Assembly (NCBI GenBank): GCA_002868945.1
Contig: PKTX01000006.1
Coordinates: forward strand, 108,963-172,962
Direction: 5' to 3'
From: Desulfobulbaceae bacterium
GTDB lineage: Bacteria; Desulfobacterota; Desulfobulbia; Desulfobulbales; SURF-16
DNA: 64,000 bases
Shown: positions 36,453-46,584 of the stretch, piece after piece
How the letters are laid out: the number at the start of each line of letters is the position of its first letter
Numbering within the stretch: position 1 is the stretch's first letter
Program-made: the position numbers and the translations under genes
The notes under the pieces: model-generated
What the model saw: the letters and a program-made list of their open reading frames with translations, nothing else
The model's database searches: none
Told to the model about the DNA's origin: nothing

Positions 36453-37304
36453 TCAGCCATGCTGTTTCCTGCTTAGCAGGCGACCGGTCATGGTCAGCAG
36501 ATAGCCGAGGCCGGCGATCATGACAATGGTGGCGCCACTGGGCAGGTTGGGGCCGTAGCTGACGGCCAGCCCGGCCGTTACATAGAACATGGAAAGCAGG
36601 GTGGAGATGATCATCATCTGCCAGAGGCGTGACGAGTATTGGCCGGCCACCGCCGCAGGCAGGGAAAAGAGGGCGATGACCAGGACAATGCCGACAATGC
36701 GGATCATCAAGACAATGGTCAGGGCGGTCAGGCAGAGGAGCAGCAGATAATAAAAACGAGTGTTGACGCCGCGCAGCCTGGCAAACTCCTCATCAAAGCA
36801 GACAGCCAGCATTTTGTTGTAAAAGAGGATACCCAGGGTGACTACACAGCTGTCCAGGGCGACGATGGTCCACAGGTCCTGGCGCGAGATCATCAGAATA
36901 TTGCCGAACAGATAACTCATGGGGTCGATATAGCCCGGTGTCCTGGCCATGAACATGATACCGGCGGCCATGCCGGTTACCCAGAGGGCCGAAATGATAC
37001 TGTCCTCCCTCTCTTGGGCATGAATGCTGATAAGGCCGATAATAAGGGCGGCCGCCAGGGCTGCGATAACGGCGCCGGTCATGGGTGTCAGCCAGGATAT
37101 GTCGTAGCGGCGGCTGAAGAAGAGGGCGGCGCCGATACCGCCCAGCACGCAGTGGGCAATGGCACCGGCAATATAGGTGATCCGTTTAATGACCACATAG
37201 GAGCCGATGACTCCGAAGGCCACCGAGGCCAGCAGTCCGGCAATGAGGGCATAGCGCAGAAAGGTGATGGAGGGGTCGGTAAGGGTGCTAAGAAATTCGT
37301 TCAT
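36453..37304 (-). CDS. znuB: Zinc/manganese ABC transporter permease
   Basis: The 283-residue permease has about eight or nine membrane helices, for example FLRYALIAGLLASVAFGVIG and VIKRITYIAGAIAHCVLGGI, the latter carrying the EAA-like coupling helix. It belongs to the ABC-3 metal permease family. Together with the ATPase and binding protein upstream it imports Zn (or Mn). It overlaps the ATPase gene by 17 nt. Confidence 0.9.
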   Translation of the reverse strand: MNEFLSTLTDPSITFLRYALIAGLLASVAFGVIGSYVVIKRITYIAGAIAHCVLGGIGAALFFSRRYDISWLTPMTGAVIAALAAALIIGLISIHAQEREDSIISALWVTGMAAGIMFMARTPGYIDPMSYLFGNILMISRQDLWTIVALDSCVVTLGILFYNKMLAVCFDEEFARLRGVNTRFYYLLLLCLTALTIVLMIRIVGIVLVIALFSLPAAVAGQYSSRLWQMMIISTLLSMFYVTAGLAVSYGPNLPSGATIVMIAGLGYLLTMTGRLLSRKQHG

Positions 37305-38055
37305 GGGTGTGGCCTCGCGCTGAACAGCAATGATCGTGGCGTACCATTTTCAGATCGCCGCCGTAAATATCCTGAATAACCTCACCGGTGACTTCGCTGG
37401 TGGGGTGGACTTTGACAAATCGATTGACACAGATGACCCGGTCAATGAGCTGCGAGACAAAACCAAGGTCATGGGTGACGGTGATCACCGTGATCGTGGC
37501 GGCCAGATCGTGGAGGATCTCGAGGAGCTGGTTCTCCACGGCTGGATCAACATTGGCGGTGGGTTCGTCAAGCAGCAGCAGTTCCGGCTCACAGGCCAGG
37601 GCCCGGGCAATAAGAACCCGTTGCCGCTGGCCGCCCGACAGGGCGCCGAACGGCCGTCCGGTCAGGTCACCTACCCCCATCTCATCCAGGGCATGCCGGG
37701 CGACCTCCTTGTCCTTTCTGCTGTAGAGGCCGAAAAGGGAATTGCCGAGCCGCCCCATGAGCGCCACATCAAGCACACTCACGGGATAGCGCTGGTCATA
37801 CTGGAGAAACTGCGGCATGTAGCCGATTCTGGTGCGGGCCTTGAGCGGCGTCGTGCCCAGCACGGTGATGGTGCCCTTGTCCGGTTGCAGGAGGCCGAGG
37901 GCCAGCTTGATCAGGGTGGATTTGCCGCCGCCGTTGGGGCCCACCACGCAGATGGATTCGTGGCTCTGGGCACTGAAGGAAACATTGCTGAGCACCTCGA
38001 TGTCGTCAAAGGCAAAGGAGACATTGTCAAAGGTGAGGATGGGGTCGTTTGCCAT
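37288..38055 (-). CDS. znuC: Zinc/manganese ABC transporter ATPase
   Basis: The 255-residue ATPase has Walker A GPNGGGKST, Q-loop PQFLQ, the signature ALSGGQRQRVLIARALA and Walker B LLLLDEPTANVD with the H-loop VTVTHDLG. The C-terminus RHDHCCSARGHTHERIS is His- and Cys-rich, which may hold metal. The ATG at 38055 is preferred over an upstream GTG because it has AAGGC upstream. Middle gene of znuABC. Confidence 0.91.
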   Translation of the reverse strand: MANDPILTFDNVSFAFDDIEVLSNVSFSAQSHESICVVGPNGGGKSTLIKLALGLLQPDKGTITVLGTTPLKARTRIGYMPQFLQYDQRYPVSVLDVALMGRLGNSLFGLYSRKDKEVARHALDEMGVGDLTGRPFGALSGGQRQRVLIARALACEPELLLLDEPTANVDPAVENQLLEILHDLAATITVITVTHDLGFVSQLIDRVICVNRFVKVHPTSEVTGEVIQDIYGGDLKMVRHDHCCSARGHTHERIS

Positions 38056-38105
38056 GGTTGCCTTGCTGTGGAGGTGGGCGGGCCGCATAAAGGAAGGACC
38101 CGGAT

Positions 38106-39068
38106 CTACTTTTCTGCCGGGGTCAAGGCCGCGGCAATTTTTGTTGCCATTTCCCGGAAATTGGCAAAGGGATCAGCCGCCAGCGGGTCCAGGGTGACAA
38201 TGCGGCCGCCGATGGCCTGGGCAATACGACTGGCGGCCCGCCTGTCGAACTGGGGCTGGACAAAGATTACCTTGATTCCTTCGGCTCGGGCCAGCTTGAT
38301 TATCCTGGTCAATTGGCGGGGTGAGGGGCTTTTACCTTCAATCTCCACGGCATGCTGGACCAGGCCGAAGCTGTCGGCAAAATAGCCGAAGGAGGGATGA
38401 AAGACCAGAAAGCCGCGGCCCTGAAAGGGGGCCAGGGTATGTTTCAGTTCCTGCTCCACCTGCCTCAGTCGCGCCAGAAAGCCAGCAAGATTGTCGGCAA
38501 AGAGCTGGCTCTGTTCCGGCCGGCGCCTGCTCAGGGTGGCGGCGATGTTTTCGGCCATGCCGGCCAGGGGCTGGATGCCGAGCCAGATGTGTGGATCCGT
38601 CTCCTGGTCATGGTGATGGCTGTGGTCGTCATGGTTCAGGGCCCGCTTGGCAAGACCGCTGCTGCAATCCACCACCTGCAGATCATTCCGGCGGCCGCTT
38701 AAACGGGGCAGAAGCTCCCTTTCAAAGGGCATGCCCACCGTAAAGTAGATATGGGCCTTGCTGAGAACGGCCATCTGGCGCGGCGTGGGCGAATAGGTGT
38801 GCGGGTCACGGCCCGGCGGCAGCAGGGTGCGGCTCCTGATCTGCTCCCCGCCTATTTGTGCCACGACAAAGGCAACCGGCGCCAGCGAGGTAAAGACCTC
38901 GATTTTGTCATGCCCCTGGGCCCGGCCCTGTGAGGGAGACGACAGGACACCGCAAAAGAGCAGGCAGCCAAGGAGAATAATTTTTGCAAAGTCGCTGGCT
39001 GCCGGGTAGCGGTAACATCTTTTCAGAGATTGCATGGCATGGGATACGCTGTGGGTGGTTTGAGTCAT
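38106..39068 (-). CDS. znuA: Zinc/manganese ABC transporter substrate-binding protein
   Basis: The 320-residue periplasmic protein has a signal anchor IILLGCLLFCGVLS. The metal-site regions include PGRDPHTYSPTP and PHIWLG; a His-rich loop NHDDHSHHHDQ near residue 145 is typical of ZnuA. HPSFGYFADSF and IFVQPQFDRR complete the fold. A second in-frame ATG 11 codons in would shorten the signal peptide. It is the first gene of the znu operon. I saw no convincing Zur box before it. Confidence 0.9.
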   Translation of the reverse strand: MTQTTHSVSHAMQSLKRCYRYPAASDFAKIILLGCLLFCGVLSSPSQGRAQGHDKIEVFTSLAPVAFVVAQIGGEQIRSRTLLPPGRDPHTYSPTPRQMAVLSKAHIYFTVGMPFERELLPRLSGRRNDLQVVDCSSGLAKRALNHDDHSHHHDQETDPHIWLGIQPLAGMAENIAATLSRRRPEQSQLFADNLAGFLARLRQVEQELKHTLAPFQGRGFLVFHPSFGYFADSFGLVQHAVEIEGKSPSPRQLTRIIKLARAEGIKVIFVQPQFDRRAASRIAQAIGGRIVTLDPLAADPFANFREMATKIAAALTPAEK

Positions 39069-39154
39069 TGCCGCCAGTGGTTGGAGAGTTATTCAAGATA
39101 CCCTTATATTTTGGCTACATAAAAGAGGGACCCGCCGGCTGCGGGGCGTCTGGG

Positions 39155-40501
39155 CTATCCCTTGTCGACAATATGGCCCACCAGGTCATAGGGGTGGGCT
39201 TCGCTGATCTTGACGGTGACAAGGTCCCCGCTGTTGCAGTGGCCGTCGGCAATATAGACGCAGCCGTCGATCTCCGCGGCCTGAAAACGGCTGCGGCCCT
39301 CCAGGAGCAGCTCGGTCTCCTGACTGACCCCCTCCACCAGCACCTCAAGCTCTTGCCCCACATACCCTTGGTTGATCTCCGTCGCTATCTGTGACTGGAT
39401 GCCCATCAGGTAGTCGGCCCGGTCCTGTTTGACCTGTTCGTCAATTTGATCGTTCAGCTGTTCCGCGGCGCAGCCTTCTTCATTACTGTACGTGAAGACA
39501 CCGACATTGTGAAGTTGGTAGGTACGCAGAAAGTCGGCAATCTCCTCGACATCAGCGTCGCTTTCACCGGGAAATCCGACCATAAAGGTGGTACGGATGG
39601 CGGCAGTCGGCACCTTGGCGCGGATGCGCTCAATAAGGGCGTGCAGGTGGTGTTTGCCGAATGGTCGCCGCATCCTTTTCAGCACCCCTTCCGCAACATG
39701 CTGCAGGGGGATGTCAAGATAGCTGAGCAGGCGCTCCTCCGCGGCCATGAGAGCCAGAAGCTCGTCGCTCAGTCGCCCCGGGTAGAGATAGAGCAGGCGC
39801 AGCCAGGGAATGGCGGAGTGCTCTATGAGCTGTTCAAGGAGCTGGTGCAGGGCAGGGCCGCTGCGCAGGTCCCTGCCGTAGGCGGTGAGGTCCTGGCCCA
39901 CCAGGGTGAGTTCCTTGATGCCCTGGCTGTCAAGCTCTTTCACCTCTTGGACGATATCTGCAATGGCACGGCTGCGCAGCGGACCGCGGATGGAGGGGAT
40001 CATGCAGTAGGCGCATTTGTTTGAGCAGCCCTCGGTGATCTTCAGGTAGGCGCGATGGCTCGGGGTGCTGAGCAGGCGCGGCGTCTGACTATCCATGACA
40101 TAGCTCGGAGGCGCCACATGGAAGTGCGCTGCCCGGTTCGTCCGGTCGGCAAGATATGTGACAATATTGCGGAAGGTGTCGGTGCCAATAAAGAGATCCA
40201 CTTCGGGAAGTTCCCGGCACAGGGCCTGGCCGTAGCGCTGCACCAGGCAGCCGCATACCACCAGGCGGCTGCCCGGATGACGCTCTTTGACGGCAATGAG
40301 CTGCATGATGGTGTCAATGGCCTCTTCCACTGCGGGCTGGATAAAGCCGCAGGTATTGACCAGCAGAATGTCAGCCGTCTCGGCAGCGTCGCAGATGGTG
40401 TAACCGGCCTCGCTGAGCAGGCCGAGCATGACCTCGCTGTCCACCCGGTTTTTGGGGCAGCCGAGGCTGATGGGAAAGATGGTCATGGTGTGCTGTGTCA
40501 T
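39155..40501 (-). CDS. rimO: Ribosomal protein S12 methylthiotransferase RimO
   Basis: The 448-residue enzyme methylthiolates Asp-89 of S12. It has an N-terminal UPF0004 domain with three cluster cysteines (ISLGCPKNRVDSE, LLVNTCGFI, VVCGCL), the radical SAM motif CSNKCAYCMIP and a C-terminal TRAM domain ending SEAHPYDLVGHIVDKG. It overlaps the upstream phosphorylase gene by 4 nt, so they are co-translated. It is a cytosolic Fe-S enzyme that needs two clusters. Confidence 0.95.
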   Translation of the reverse strand: MTQHTMTIFPISLGCPKNRVDSEVMLGLLSEAGYTICDAAETADILLVNTCGFIQPAVEEAIDTIMQLIAVKERHPGSRLVVCGCLVQRYGQALCRELPEVDLFIGTDTFRNIVTYLADRTNRAAHFHVAPPSYVMDSQTPRLLSTPSHRAYLKITEGCSNKCAYCMIPSIRGPLRSRAIADIVQEVKELDSQGIKELTLVGQDLTAYGRDLRSGPALHQLLEQLIEHSAIPWLRLLYLYPGRLSDELLALMAAEERLLSYLDIPLQHVAEGVLKRMRRPFGKHHLHALIERIRAKVPTAAIRTTFMVGFPGESDADVEEIADFLRTYQLHNVGVFTYSNEEGCAAEQLNDQIDEQVKQDRADYLMGIQSQIATEINQGYVGQELEVLVEGVSQETELLLEGRSRFQAAEIDGCVYIADGHCNSGDLVTVKISEAHPYDLVGHIVDKG

Positions 40502-41265
40502 AAATCGGCCAGAAGGCTGGCGAGGCGCTCAAAGAGGACGCGACTCTTTTTTTTGAAGTTTTTGCCGGTAAAACCAGGCTGCCAATTCTGGTGGTAGAGT
40601 TCATCGGAAACCAGCATGACAGCGGCAAGTTCGATATCATGGAAGGCGGCCACCGTGCAGAGGGCGGAAAATTCCATATCAACGGCCAGGATACCGGCGG
40701 AGGCCATTTTTTTTATCGTGCTGGGCAGTTCCCGGTAGGGGGCGTCAGTGGTCCAGATGGGACCTTCGTTAACCTGCAGACCGGCAGCGGTCAGGCTCGC
40801 GCCCAGGGCACTCCGTAATGGGACGTTGGATTCCGCTTCTCTGGTTAGCGGATAATGGGCGGAAACGCCTTCCTCACTGCGCCCCCAGGTGGGCAGGAAG
40901 ATATCTCCCACCTGCAGCATCGGATTCAGGGCGCCGCACCAGCCCAGCACCACAACTTTGCGGCAGCCCAGGGCAATGAGTTTTTCCAGGGTCATCACGG
41001 CCATGGGTGCACCCACGGACGGCCCCACCCAATAGGAGGGCTTGTCGGCCTGCTCCAGGGCGGTCAGCCGGCAGTGGAAGAGGCTATAGTTCCGGCCGCC
41101 TTTTTTCTTGGCAACAGTGGCGGCATAGTGGGCCTCATGCGGGTTGATCAGCAACAGCACCGGTCCGGCAATGTGGGGGTCGCCGGCCAAGGCTCTTGCT
41201 TTTATAAGGGGCTCTTCTGCTGCCATTGCTCTTTTCTGGTGAAACTGGCTGATCTGGATAGCCAT
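40498..41265 (-). CDS. Nucleoside phosphorylase family protein
   Basis: The 255-residue protein resembles purine/uridine phosphorylases. The phosphate-binding and base regions are GPSVGAPMAVMTLEKLIALG, VVLGWCGALN (the glycine-rich loop), and AVDMEFSALCTVAAF, where Met-Glu contacts ribose. Substrate is not predictable; MTA, uridine or guanosine are possible. Three in-frame starts exist; I use the ATG at 41265. It is the first gene of a two-gene unit with rimO. Confidence 0.82.
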   Translation of the reverse strand: MAIQISQFHQKRAMAAEEPLIKARALAGDPHIAGPVLLLINPHEAHYAATVAKKKGGRNYSLFHCRLTALEQADKPSYWVGPSVGAPMAVMTLEKLIALGCRKVVVLGWCGALNPMLQVGDIFLPTWGRSEEGVSAHYPLTREAESNVPLRSALGASLTAAGLQVNEGPIWTTDAPYRELPSTIKKMASAGILAVDMEFSALCTVAAFHDIELAAVMLVSDELYHQNWQPGFTGKNFKKKSRVLFERLASLLADL

Positions 41266-41464
41266 ACCGCAGAAAGCCACGGCAGGACAAAGGAGGGTAG
41301 TCTCTCCACTATGGTGGACCTGAGTATACCAGGAAACACAGGAAAATCACGGAGATTAGCCTGCCGTGGCAGTGCTACTGCCTCGGCGCGGCTGGCCGGC
41401 CCTGCAGGTTGCTGCATAGAGGCGGATGTCTGGGTGGCTTGTCGGCCATGCTCTCTGCTGAGAG

Positions 41465-44104
41465 TCAGGGCGATACGACAAAAATCTCCGCAATTATCTT
41501 CTCCAGATCAACGATGCGGAAGGGTTTGACCAGCATGGCAACAAAACCATGGTCGCGGTAATGGGCCATTACCGGATCATTGGAGTAGCCGCTGGCCACC
41601 ACCACCCGGGCCGTGGGATCCATTGCCAGGATTTTGTCCACCGCCTCCCGGCCACCCATGCCGCCGGGGATGGTCAGGTCCATGATAACCAGATCAAAGG
41701 GGGTTCCCCGGGTCATGGCCTCTGCATAGGCGGCCAATGCGGCGGCACCATCTGAGGTGGTGTGGGGCTCGTGGCCCAGGGCCGTGAATATTTCCATGGC
41801 CAGGGAGCGGATCATCTCCTCATCATCCATAATCAAGACCTTGAGGCGGCTCGGGCCGGCCGGGCGCTCCATGGGAGTGGTCGGCCGGCAGTGTTCCGGT
41901 CTGCCTGCCGGTAGCTTGAGGGTGAAAACAGTACCCTGCCCCGCTTCTGAACTGACCTGGATAATACCGCCATGTTTTTTGATGATGGAGTGGCAGATGG
42001 CAAGCCCTAGACCGCTGCCCTTTTCCTTGGTGGTAAAATAGGGGTCGAAAATCTTGTCGAGCAGGGGCTGCTCCATACCGGGACCATTATCACGTATGGT
42101 GATCCGGACACAGTCGGAGGAGAAATCCGGCTCTCGGCAGTTGTCTGCCTCGATTTCGATAAGGTCCCCTTGTTTCTGCATGGCCTGACGGGCATTGAGG
42201 ACGATATTCTGGATGACTTGGCCGATCTGGCCCGGATCAATTTCCACCGGCCAGAGATCAGGCGGCGGATTAAAGGAAAGGGCAATAGGAGTGCCGCGCA
42301 GGACAAAACCGGCATTGTCGTGAATAATCTCAACGAGATCAGAGGGCTGACACACCGGCTCACCGCCCTTGGAAAAGGTGAGGAGCTGTTGGGTGAGATT
42401 GCGGGCCCGCAGACAGGCCTTTTCCGCCTCCGTCAGAAGCTGATCAACATGGGCATGGTCGTTACGCTGCAGGCGGGCCAGGTTGATATTACCCAGGATG
42501 GCGGCCAGCAGGTTGTTGAAGTCGTGGGCAATACCGCCAGCCAAGACGCCGACCGACTCTAGTTTTTTTATTTTGAGAATCTCCTGCTCCATGCGCAGTT
42601 TCTCACTGATGTCGCGGAAGACAAGGACCACACCCACCACCTCGCTGGTCAGGTTGCGGATGGGAGCGGTACTGGCGGAGATGTGCCGCCTGGTGCCATC
42701 TCTGGCCACCAACATGGTATCGTGGGGCAGTTCAATCTGAATACCTTTACGCAGTACCGCGGTACTCGGGTCGGGGCTCAGTTTGCCGGTCTCCGTGTTG
42801 ATTGTTTTGAAAATATCGACCAAGGGTCGGCCGGCGGCCTCGGTCTGGCTCCAGCCGGTAAGATCCTCGGCCACCCGGTTGACCAGGATAACGGAGCCCC
42901 TGTCGTCCGTGGTGATCACTCCCTCGCCGATGCTGCGCAGGGTGATGGCCAGCTGTTCTTTTTCCGCTGCCAATTCCCGGGCCGCCTCTTTCTGGGCCTC
43001 AATATCGCGAACCACGGCCAACACACAGTGGCGGCCGCCGAAATCAAAGGCGCGCAGCGACACATCCACCCAGAACAGTTCACCGTTGCGGCGCCGGGCA
43101 TGCCACTCAAAACGTTGCGGGCGCCGACTTTCCACCCCGGCTACTCTTTTGGCGGCCTCCTCCATGGTGTAGGGGTGATAACCGGCGCTGATATCGCCGA
43201 CAGTCAACTGCAGAATTTCCCTGGGATCGTAGCCGTACATCTCCGCCACCGTGTTGTTTGCCTCCAGAATTTTACCGGTGCCGGCATCCTGGATGAAGAT
43301 GGCATCACCCGGCGCATTGAAGACGGCCCGGTATTTTTCCTCGCGGCTGATGAGGGTGGCCACCATCCGGATGATATCCTCTTTCATGGTGGCCAGTTCA
43401 AGGATGAAACGACCCCTGACACGGGCCTGCAGATCACCGTTGCTGAGCTGGTCGGCAAAGTGGCTGAGACGTATGATGGGACGAATGAGGAGAAGATGAA
43501 TGGCCAGGGTAAAAAGGGCGGCAATGGCCAGCACCACGGCCAGGACGACAACATTAATTTTGACGAAGAGATCGCGGGGCGCAAAGAGTTCCCGGCGGTC
43601 CATGGCCAGACCGATATAGCTCTGCCAGGGCTGATAGTAATGGACAACGCCGATGCGTTTGCGTTTTCCCACCTTGTACTCGATGGTGTCGATATCCGGC
43701 TCTAGTTTGTCCATGAAGAGGCGGTAGTCCGCAGAGGTGCTGTCCGGGAGATCAGCCGGGATAATGAGGTCGCCCTCCCTGCTTACCACAAAAATGGAGC
43801 CGGTCTTCTTGTATTGATAGTTTCGCAGAAAGGTATAGGCCTCGTCTTTGATTTCCTGCCGGTGACTGCGCGAGTCTTCCAGGCCGACCCGGGCCAGGGT
43901 CTGATAGCGCTGGTTTATCGGCTCAAGGCAGGACTGCATTTTGTCGTGCAGGTTTTCCAGGCCAAACTGGTAAGTGATGGAGTTGATGATCTTGACGCCC
44001 TAGACGAGTAATGGCAGGGAGACAGTGGCAATAAGCAGGATAATGGCGGCCAGGAAAAGGCTGCGGATCGATTTGAAGGGATATGGCGCCGTTAATCTGG
44101 ACAT
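41465..44104 (-). CDS. Hybrid sensor histidine kinase with an in-frame TAG at codon 35
   Basis: From the ATG at 44104, placed 1 nt after the stop of the upstream gene, the frame reads MSRLTAPYPF then a membrane helix (LAAIILLIATVSLPLLV), TAG, and continues GVKIINSITYQF without another stop to the end, 879 positions. The order is helix, extracytoplasmic Cache-like sensor, second helix, HAMP, two PAS domains, a His-kinase core with GIAHDFNNLLAAILGNINLA, the ATPase (DNGPGM, GSGLGLAICHSIIKKHGG) and a receiver with VIMDLTIPGGMGG. If translation began only at the next ATG (43939), the first helix would be lost and the sensor would be misplaced. Nonsense mutation is the simplest reading; suppression or sequence error are alternatives. 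Confidence 0.85.
44000..44002 (-). other. In-frame TAG codon within the kinase gene
   Basis: The minus strand reads CTC GTC TAG GGC GTC AAG here. Codons on both sides encode typical sensor-kinase N-terminal sequence, so the stop interrupts one gene rather than separating two. No pyrrolysine or suppressor tRNA genes are in the window. Confidence 0.85.
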
Positions 44105-44105
44105 C

Positions 44106-45101
44106 TTATTGCACGACTATATCAACGGCATCAAGAGCGGCCAGGGAGACGTGCAGACCCAGTCGCCTTGCCGCCGCCAAATTGACAAAGGCCAGCTGCA
44201 TGGCCGGCCTGGGGCTGCTCTGCTCTATGGTGGTTCTACCGCTAAAGATATCAGCGGTAATGAGGGCACCCTGTTCGCCGCAATAGCGAAAGGGGTTGTA
44301 GAGGCCGGCGACGATGTTGCCCTCCTGGACAAAGGTGGCGAGATCCTGTTGGTCAATGTCCAGGGTAAAAGAGGTGATGACCGGCAACTTGCTGCTTGCC
44401 AGTTCCTGGCGGAGTGTGAAGCTGCCGACTATGCCGCCATAGGCCTCGATTTTATGTTCCCTGAGCTGCATCAGGACCGTGTCGATACCGGCGGCCAGAT
44501 CAAAGAGGTGCAGGTCAATATCATACCGTTGGGCGGTCGGTAGCTTCTGGTAGCCACTTTTGAAAATCATATCCGCCGGAATGCGGGAATCATAGATATA
44601 GGCATATCGGGTCATGCCCGGCAGGAGCAGGCGGCAGAGGCGCAGAATCTTTTCCGGCGGATACATGAGATAGAGACCGGTGAGGTTGGTGCGCGGTTGC
44701 TTCGTTACTGAGGGGAGCATGGTCTGGGCCACGGACTTGAGCACCGGCAAGAAGAGCTGCATGGTTCGGCTCTCTTTCAGCAGGGGCCGGGCATACATGG
44801 ATACCCAGCCGCAGGTGACAATCAGATCAGCTCTGTCCCGCCACTGTTTTACGGCGGCGACAACCTCGGGGATGGATGTGGTATCGGCGCTTCTGGTGAT
44901 AATATCGATATACTCCACCTGGCGCCCTTCCTGGAAGCCCTGTTGCGACATGGTGGTTTTAAAGCCGTCAAGAACCGTGGTGAAGTGGGAGGCGGGGATG
45001 GGATAGCGGATAAAGACTATCCTTTTTAGTTGTGCGTGGGCGGCAGAGGCCTCCATGAGACAGAGGAGGATGACCCACGCCATCAGGAGCAGGCGGCGCA
45101 T
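44106..45101 (-). CDS. ABC transporter substrate-binding-like protein (PF04392 type)
   Basis: The 331-residue exported protein has a signal peptide MRRLLLMAWVILLCLMEAS ending AAHA-Q. The mature fold is of the PF04392 periplasmic binding family, with DLIVTCGWVSMYARP, LTGLYLMYPPEKILRLCRLL, YIYDSRIPAD and RYCGEQGALITADIF. Relatives bind small ligands such as tryptophan or tyrosine, but many are encoded beside sensor kinases instead of transporters. It lies 1 nt before the hybrid kinase, so it probably presents a ligand to the kinase sensor. No permease is nearby. Confidence 0.85.
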   Translation of the reverse strand: MRRLLLMAWVILLCLMEASAAHAQLKRIVFIRYPIPASHFTTVLDGFKTTMSQQGFQEGRQVEYIDIITRSADTTSIPEVVAAVKQWRDRADLIVTCGWVSMYARPLLKESRTMQLFLPVLKSVAQTMLPSVTKQPRTNLTGLYLMYPPEKILRLCRLLLPGMTRYAYIYDSRIPADMIFKSGYQKLPTAQRYDIDLHLFDLAAGIDTVLMQLREHKIEAYGGIVGSFTLRQELASSKLPVITSFTLDIDQQDLATFVQEGNIVAGLYNPFRYCGEQGALITADIFSGRTTIEQSSPRPAMQLAFVNLAAARRLGLHVSLAALDAVDIVVQ

Positions 45102-45218
45102 GCGGTGACTCCTTGCAGGGGTGGCAGGAGAGAATTGTTCGTAAACGAGTATAGTTTTTTCGTGTTCCTCCTGTCAATACCTTGGTGCAGGTGCTGTTTT
45201 GGTGATGGCGAGGCGCCA

Positions 45219-45263
45219 TAAAAACAAAAAAAGGGGCCGTGGAATATTTTCCACGGCCCCTTT
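45219..45263 (-). terminator. Strong rho-independent terminator of the atp operon
   Basis: AAAGGGGCCGTGG (45230) pairs with CCACGGCCCCTTT (45251-45263). On the minus strand the stem is followed by TTTTTTTGTTTTT. It lies about 50 bp past the atpE stop and ends the atpZ-I-B-E unit. Confidence 0.92.
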
Positions 45264-45311
45264 GGCTCAACATATATAACCCCGGGGAGCTTGGCACCCC
45301 GGCAGGATATC

Positions 45312-45656
45312 TTACATCATATCCTTGAGGGGGTTGGCGTAGAGCAGGATCAGGGAAATTACCAGACCGTAAATGGTCAGAGACTCGATAAGGGCCATAC
45401 CAAGAATCATGGTAACGGTGATTTTACCGGAGGCCTCGGGGTTGCGGGCAGTACCAAGACAGGCACCCTCACAGGCGGAACCCATACCAACACCACAACC
45501 GAGGGCAGCAAGGCCAACGGAAAGGGCGGCGGCAATACATACCAGAGCCATGTTGGAAACACCACCGGCAGCAGCGGCAGCACCATGCTCGGCAGCCATG
45601 GAGCCAGTGGCCATGCCAAGAACCATCAGAGCAGTCATAATACTAACTTTTTTCAT
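45312..45656 (-). CDS. atpE: ATP synthase subunit c
   Basis: The 114-residue proteolipid is longer than the usual 75-85 because residues 1-22 ([20 protein letters not shown] then AA) look like a cleavable signal. Helix 1 is [21 protein letters not shown], with three cysteines; the loop is ARNPE; helix 2 carries the ion-binding Glu in [20 protein letters not shown]. The Gln that marks Na+-binding rings is Met here (GVGMGS), so proton use is more likely, although E-S is kept. TAAGGAGGA precedes the ATG. Last gene of the Fo operon. Confidence 0.95.
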   Translation of the reverse strand: MKKVSIMTALMVLGMATGSMAAEHGAAAAAGGVSNMALVCIAAALSVGLAALGCGVGMGSACEGACLGTARNPEASGKITVTMILGMALIESLTIYGLVISLILLYANPLKDMM

Positions 45657-45805
45657 TTTTTCCTCCTTAAGGAAAGTAAATAATATTTTTGGCCTTCTTC
45701 CGTTTGGTAAACAACCACATGGTTGTTGAATTTCTAAGGTAAAAACTCCTGCGTCACTGTTACGCCGTCAAAATTTGTCTTTCTGGTAATCAGCCAAGGA
45801 GGCGA

Positions 45806-46543
45806 TTAGTGGGCGTGCTCCAGAGAACCCTTGAAGTAGATGACGGTGAGCAGCACGAAAACCATGGTCTGGACAAAAGAAACCAGCACACCGAGACAAA
45901 GAATGGGCAGCGGGCCGAAGTAGGCACCGGCCAACAGGAATAAAATGGCCAGCAGGGTCTCTTTCGCCATGATGTTACCGAAAAGACGAATGGAGAGAGA
46001 GAGGATGCGGGCCAGATTACTGATGAGCTCAATGGGCAGCATCAGCGGAATGAGCACCGGCATGGGGCCGGTGAAGTGATTGATGTACTTGACGCCGTGG
46101 GTACGCAGGCCCAGATAGTGGTGGTACACCCAGACTATCAGGGTACAGCCCAGGGTGATGTTCAGGTTGGATGTCGGCGACATGAAGCCAGGCATCAGCC
46201 CCATGAGATTGGCCACCAGGATATAGAGGGCAAAGGTGGTGATGAGCGGAAAGAGTTTTCTGGCGTGTTCGGCACCCAGGTTTTCGGCGTAGAAATTTTC
46301 AATAAAACCGAGAATGGCTTCCCAGAAGTTCTGGCCGGCACCGGGGATCATTTCCATCTTGCCGACAGTGATTTTGGCAACCACAATGAGAAAGAGCATG
46401 ACAAAGAAGGTGTAGCTCATGTGTGGCGTGGTGAAGGTCTCGATGCTGAGGGTGGTGTTCAGCATACCTTCGGGCAGGCCGTGCGGCACGGGCAGGCCCA
46501 GCATCTGCAGGATTACGGAAATAAATAGTATCGGATGTTCCAT
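45806..46543 (-). CDS. atpB: ATP synthase subunit a
   Basis: The 245-residue Fo subunit has five or six membrane helices. The essential Arg is in LISNLARILSLSIRLFGNI, next to the c-ring. GLMPGFMSPTSNLNITLGCTLI and FVQTMVFVLLTVIYF are typical. It forms the ion half-channels with subunit c. AGGAG sequences precede the ATG. About 150 bp separates it from atpE, which has its own strong ribosome site, as often seen where more c than a is needed. Confidence 0.95.
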   Translation of the reverse strand: MEHPILFISVILQMLGLPVPHGLPEGMLNTTLSIETFTTPHMSYTFFVMLFLIVVAKITVGKMEMIPGAGQNFWEAILGFIENFYAENLGAEHARKLFPLITTFALYILVANLMGLMPGFMSPTSNLNITLGCTLIVWVYHHYLGLRTHGVKYINHFTGPMPVLIPLMLPIELISNLARILSLSIRLFGNIMAKETLLAILFLLAGAYFGPLPILCLGVLVSFVQTMVFVLLTVIYFKGSLEHAH

Positions 46544-46584
46544 TTCTACTCCTCTCTCCTAAAAAAATAGAGGTGGATAACGGG

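Noticed and set aside
44000..44002. Pyrrolysine codon
   Set aside because: Not supported: no pyl genes in the window, and the site is at a membrane helix of a kinase rather than in a methylamine methyltransferase.
45312..45656. Sodium-driven ATP synthase
   Set aside because: The helix-1 Gln of the Na+ signature is Met and the Thr after Glu-Ser is Leu, so the signature is incomplete.
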